From JAVBKE01 sp031554215 (GTDB lineage: Bacteria > Bacillota > Bacilli > JARBTR01), in the NCBI GenBank assembly GCA_031554215.1, contig JAVBKF010000128.1, positions 1 through 6,017 of the forward strand: a DNA stretch of 6,017 bases, written 5' to 3'. The notes beneath the pieces were generated by a model that worked only from the letters and a program-made list of their open reading frames with translations, was not told where the DNA came from and did not search any database. Below, piece after piece: positions 5,997-6,017 of this stretch. Position 1 is the stretch's first letter, and each line of letters begins with the position of its first letter. Both the position numbers and the translations under genes were made by a program.

Positions 5997-6017
5997 TATT
6001 TCTTACACTAGAAACAC

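Overview
This window looks like AT-rich DNA from a Gram-positive, Bacillota-type bacterium. The evidence is a secreted surface protein built from CnaB/SpaA-type isopeptide domains with a sortase-type C-terminus, purine-rich AGGAG/GGGAG ribosome sites, and an intrinsic terminator with a U-tract. I cannot name the genus. All three genes I can support lie on the minus strand and are transcribed from right to left.

Layout in transcription order. (1) At 5942..5517 there is a short single-pass membrane protein of unknown function. It starts at a TTG behind a good AGGAG site and is cut by an in-frame TAA at codon 76, after which the same frame stays open for 65 more codons. (2) At 5355..4360 there is an intact 331-residue protein of unknown family: an N-terminal membrane anchor, two related helical repeat units, a Ser/Gly-rich spacer and a Trp-rich tail. 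A hairpin plus U-tract terminator follows directly (4309..4338). (3) From 4204 to beyond the left edge there is a very large cell-surface adhesin (more than 1,400 codons). It has a signal peptide, a thioester-type (Cys...Gln) head domain, about ten CnaB-like domains in series, and at the window edge an LPxTG-like sorting signal (LAPTTGD) entering a hydrophobic segment.

The most striking feature is that the adhesin frame is interrupted by two in-frame TAG codons (2093..2095, codon 704; 1070..1072, codon 1045). The frame never shifts and the homology continues on both sides. At the second TAG, the matching position of a sister repeat in the same gene has GAG, so a single base change explains it. 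As read with the standard code, only a 703-residue unanchored fragment would be made: signal peptide, thioester head and four CnaB domains. The most economical reading is a decaying pseudogene. Sequence error, suppression or TAG reassignment are alternatives that this window cannot exclude, although the TAA inside gene 1 is not explained by TAG recoding.

If the adhesin were intact, the thioester head would bind covalently to a host or surface target, the isopeptide-locked CnaB domains would form a rigid stalk, and a sortase would attach the C-terminus to peptidoglycan. No sortase gene is in the window. The 331-residue protein is also predicted to face outward, so the locus looks like a cell-surface cluster, but a shared function is only inference. 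I saw no tRNA, rRNA, CRISPR array, transposase or attachment site.
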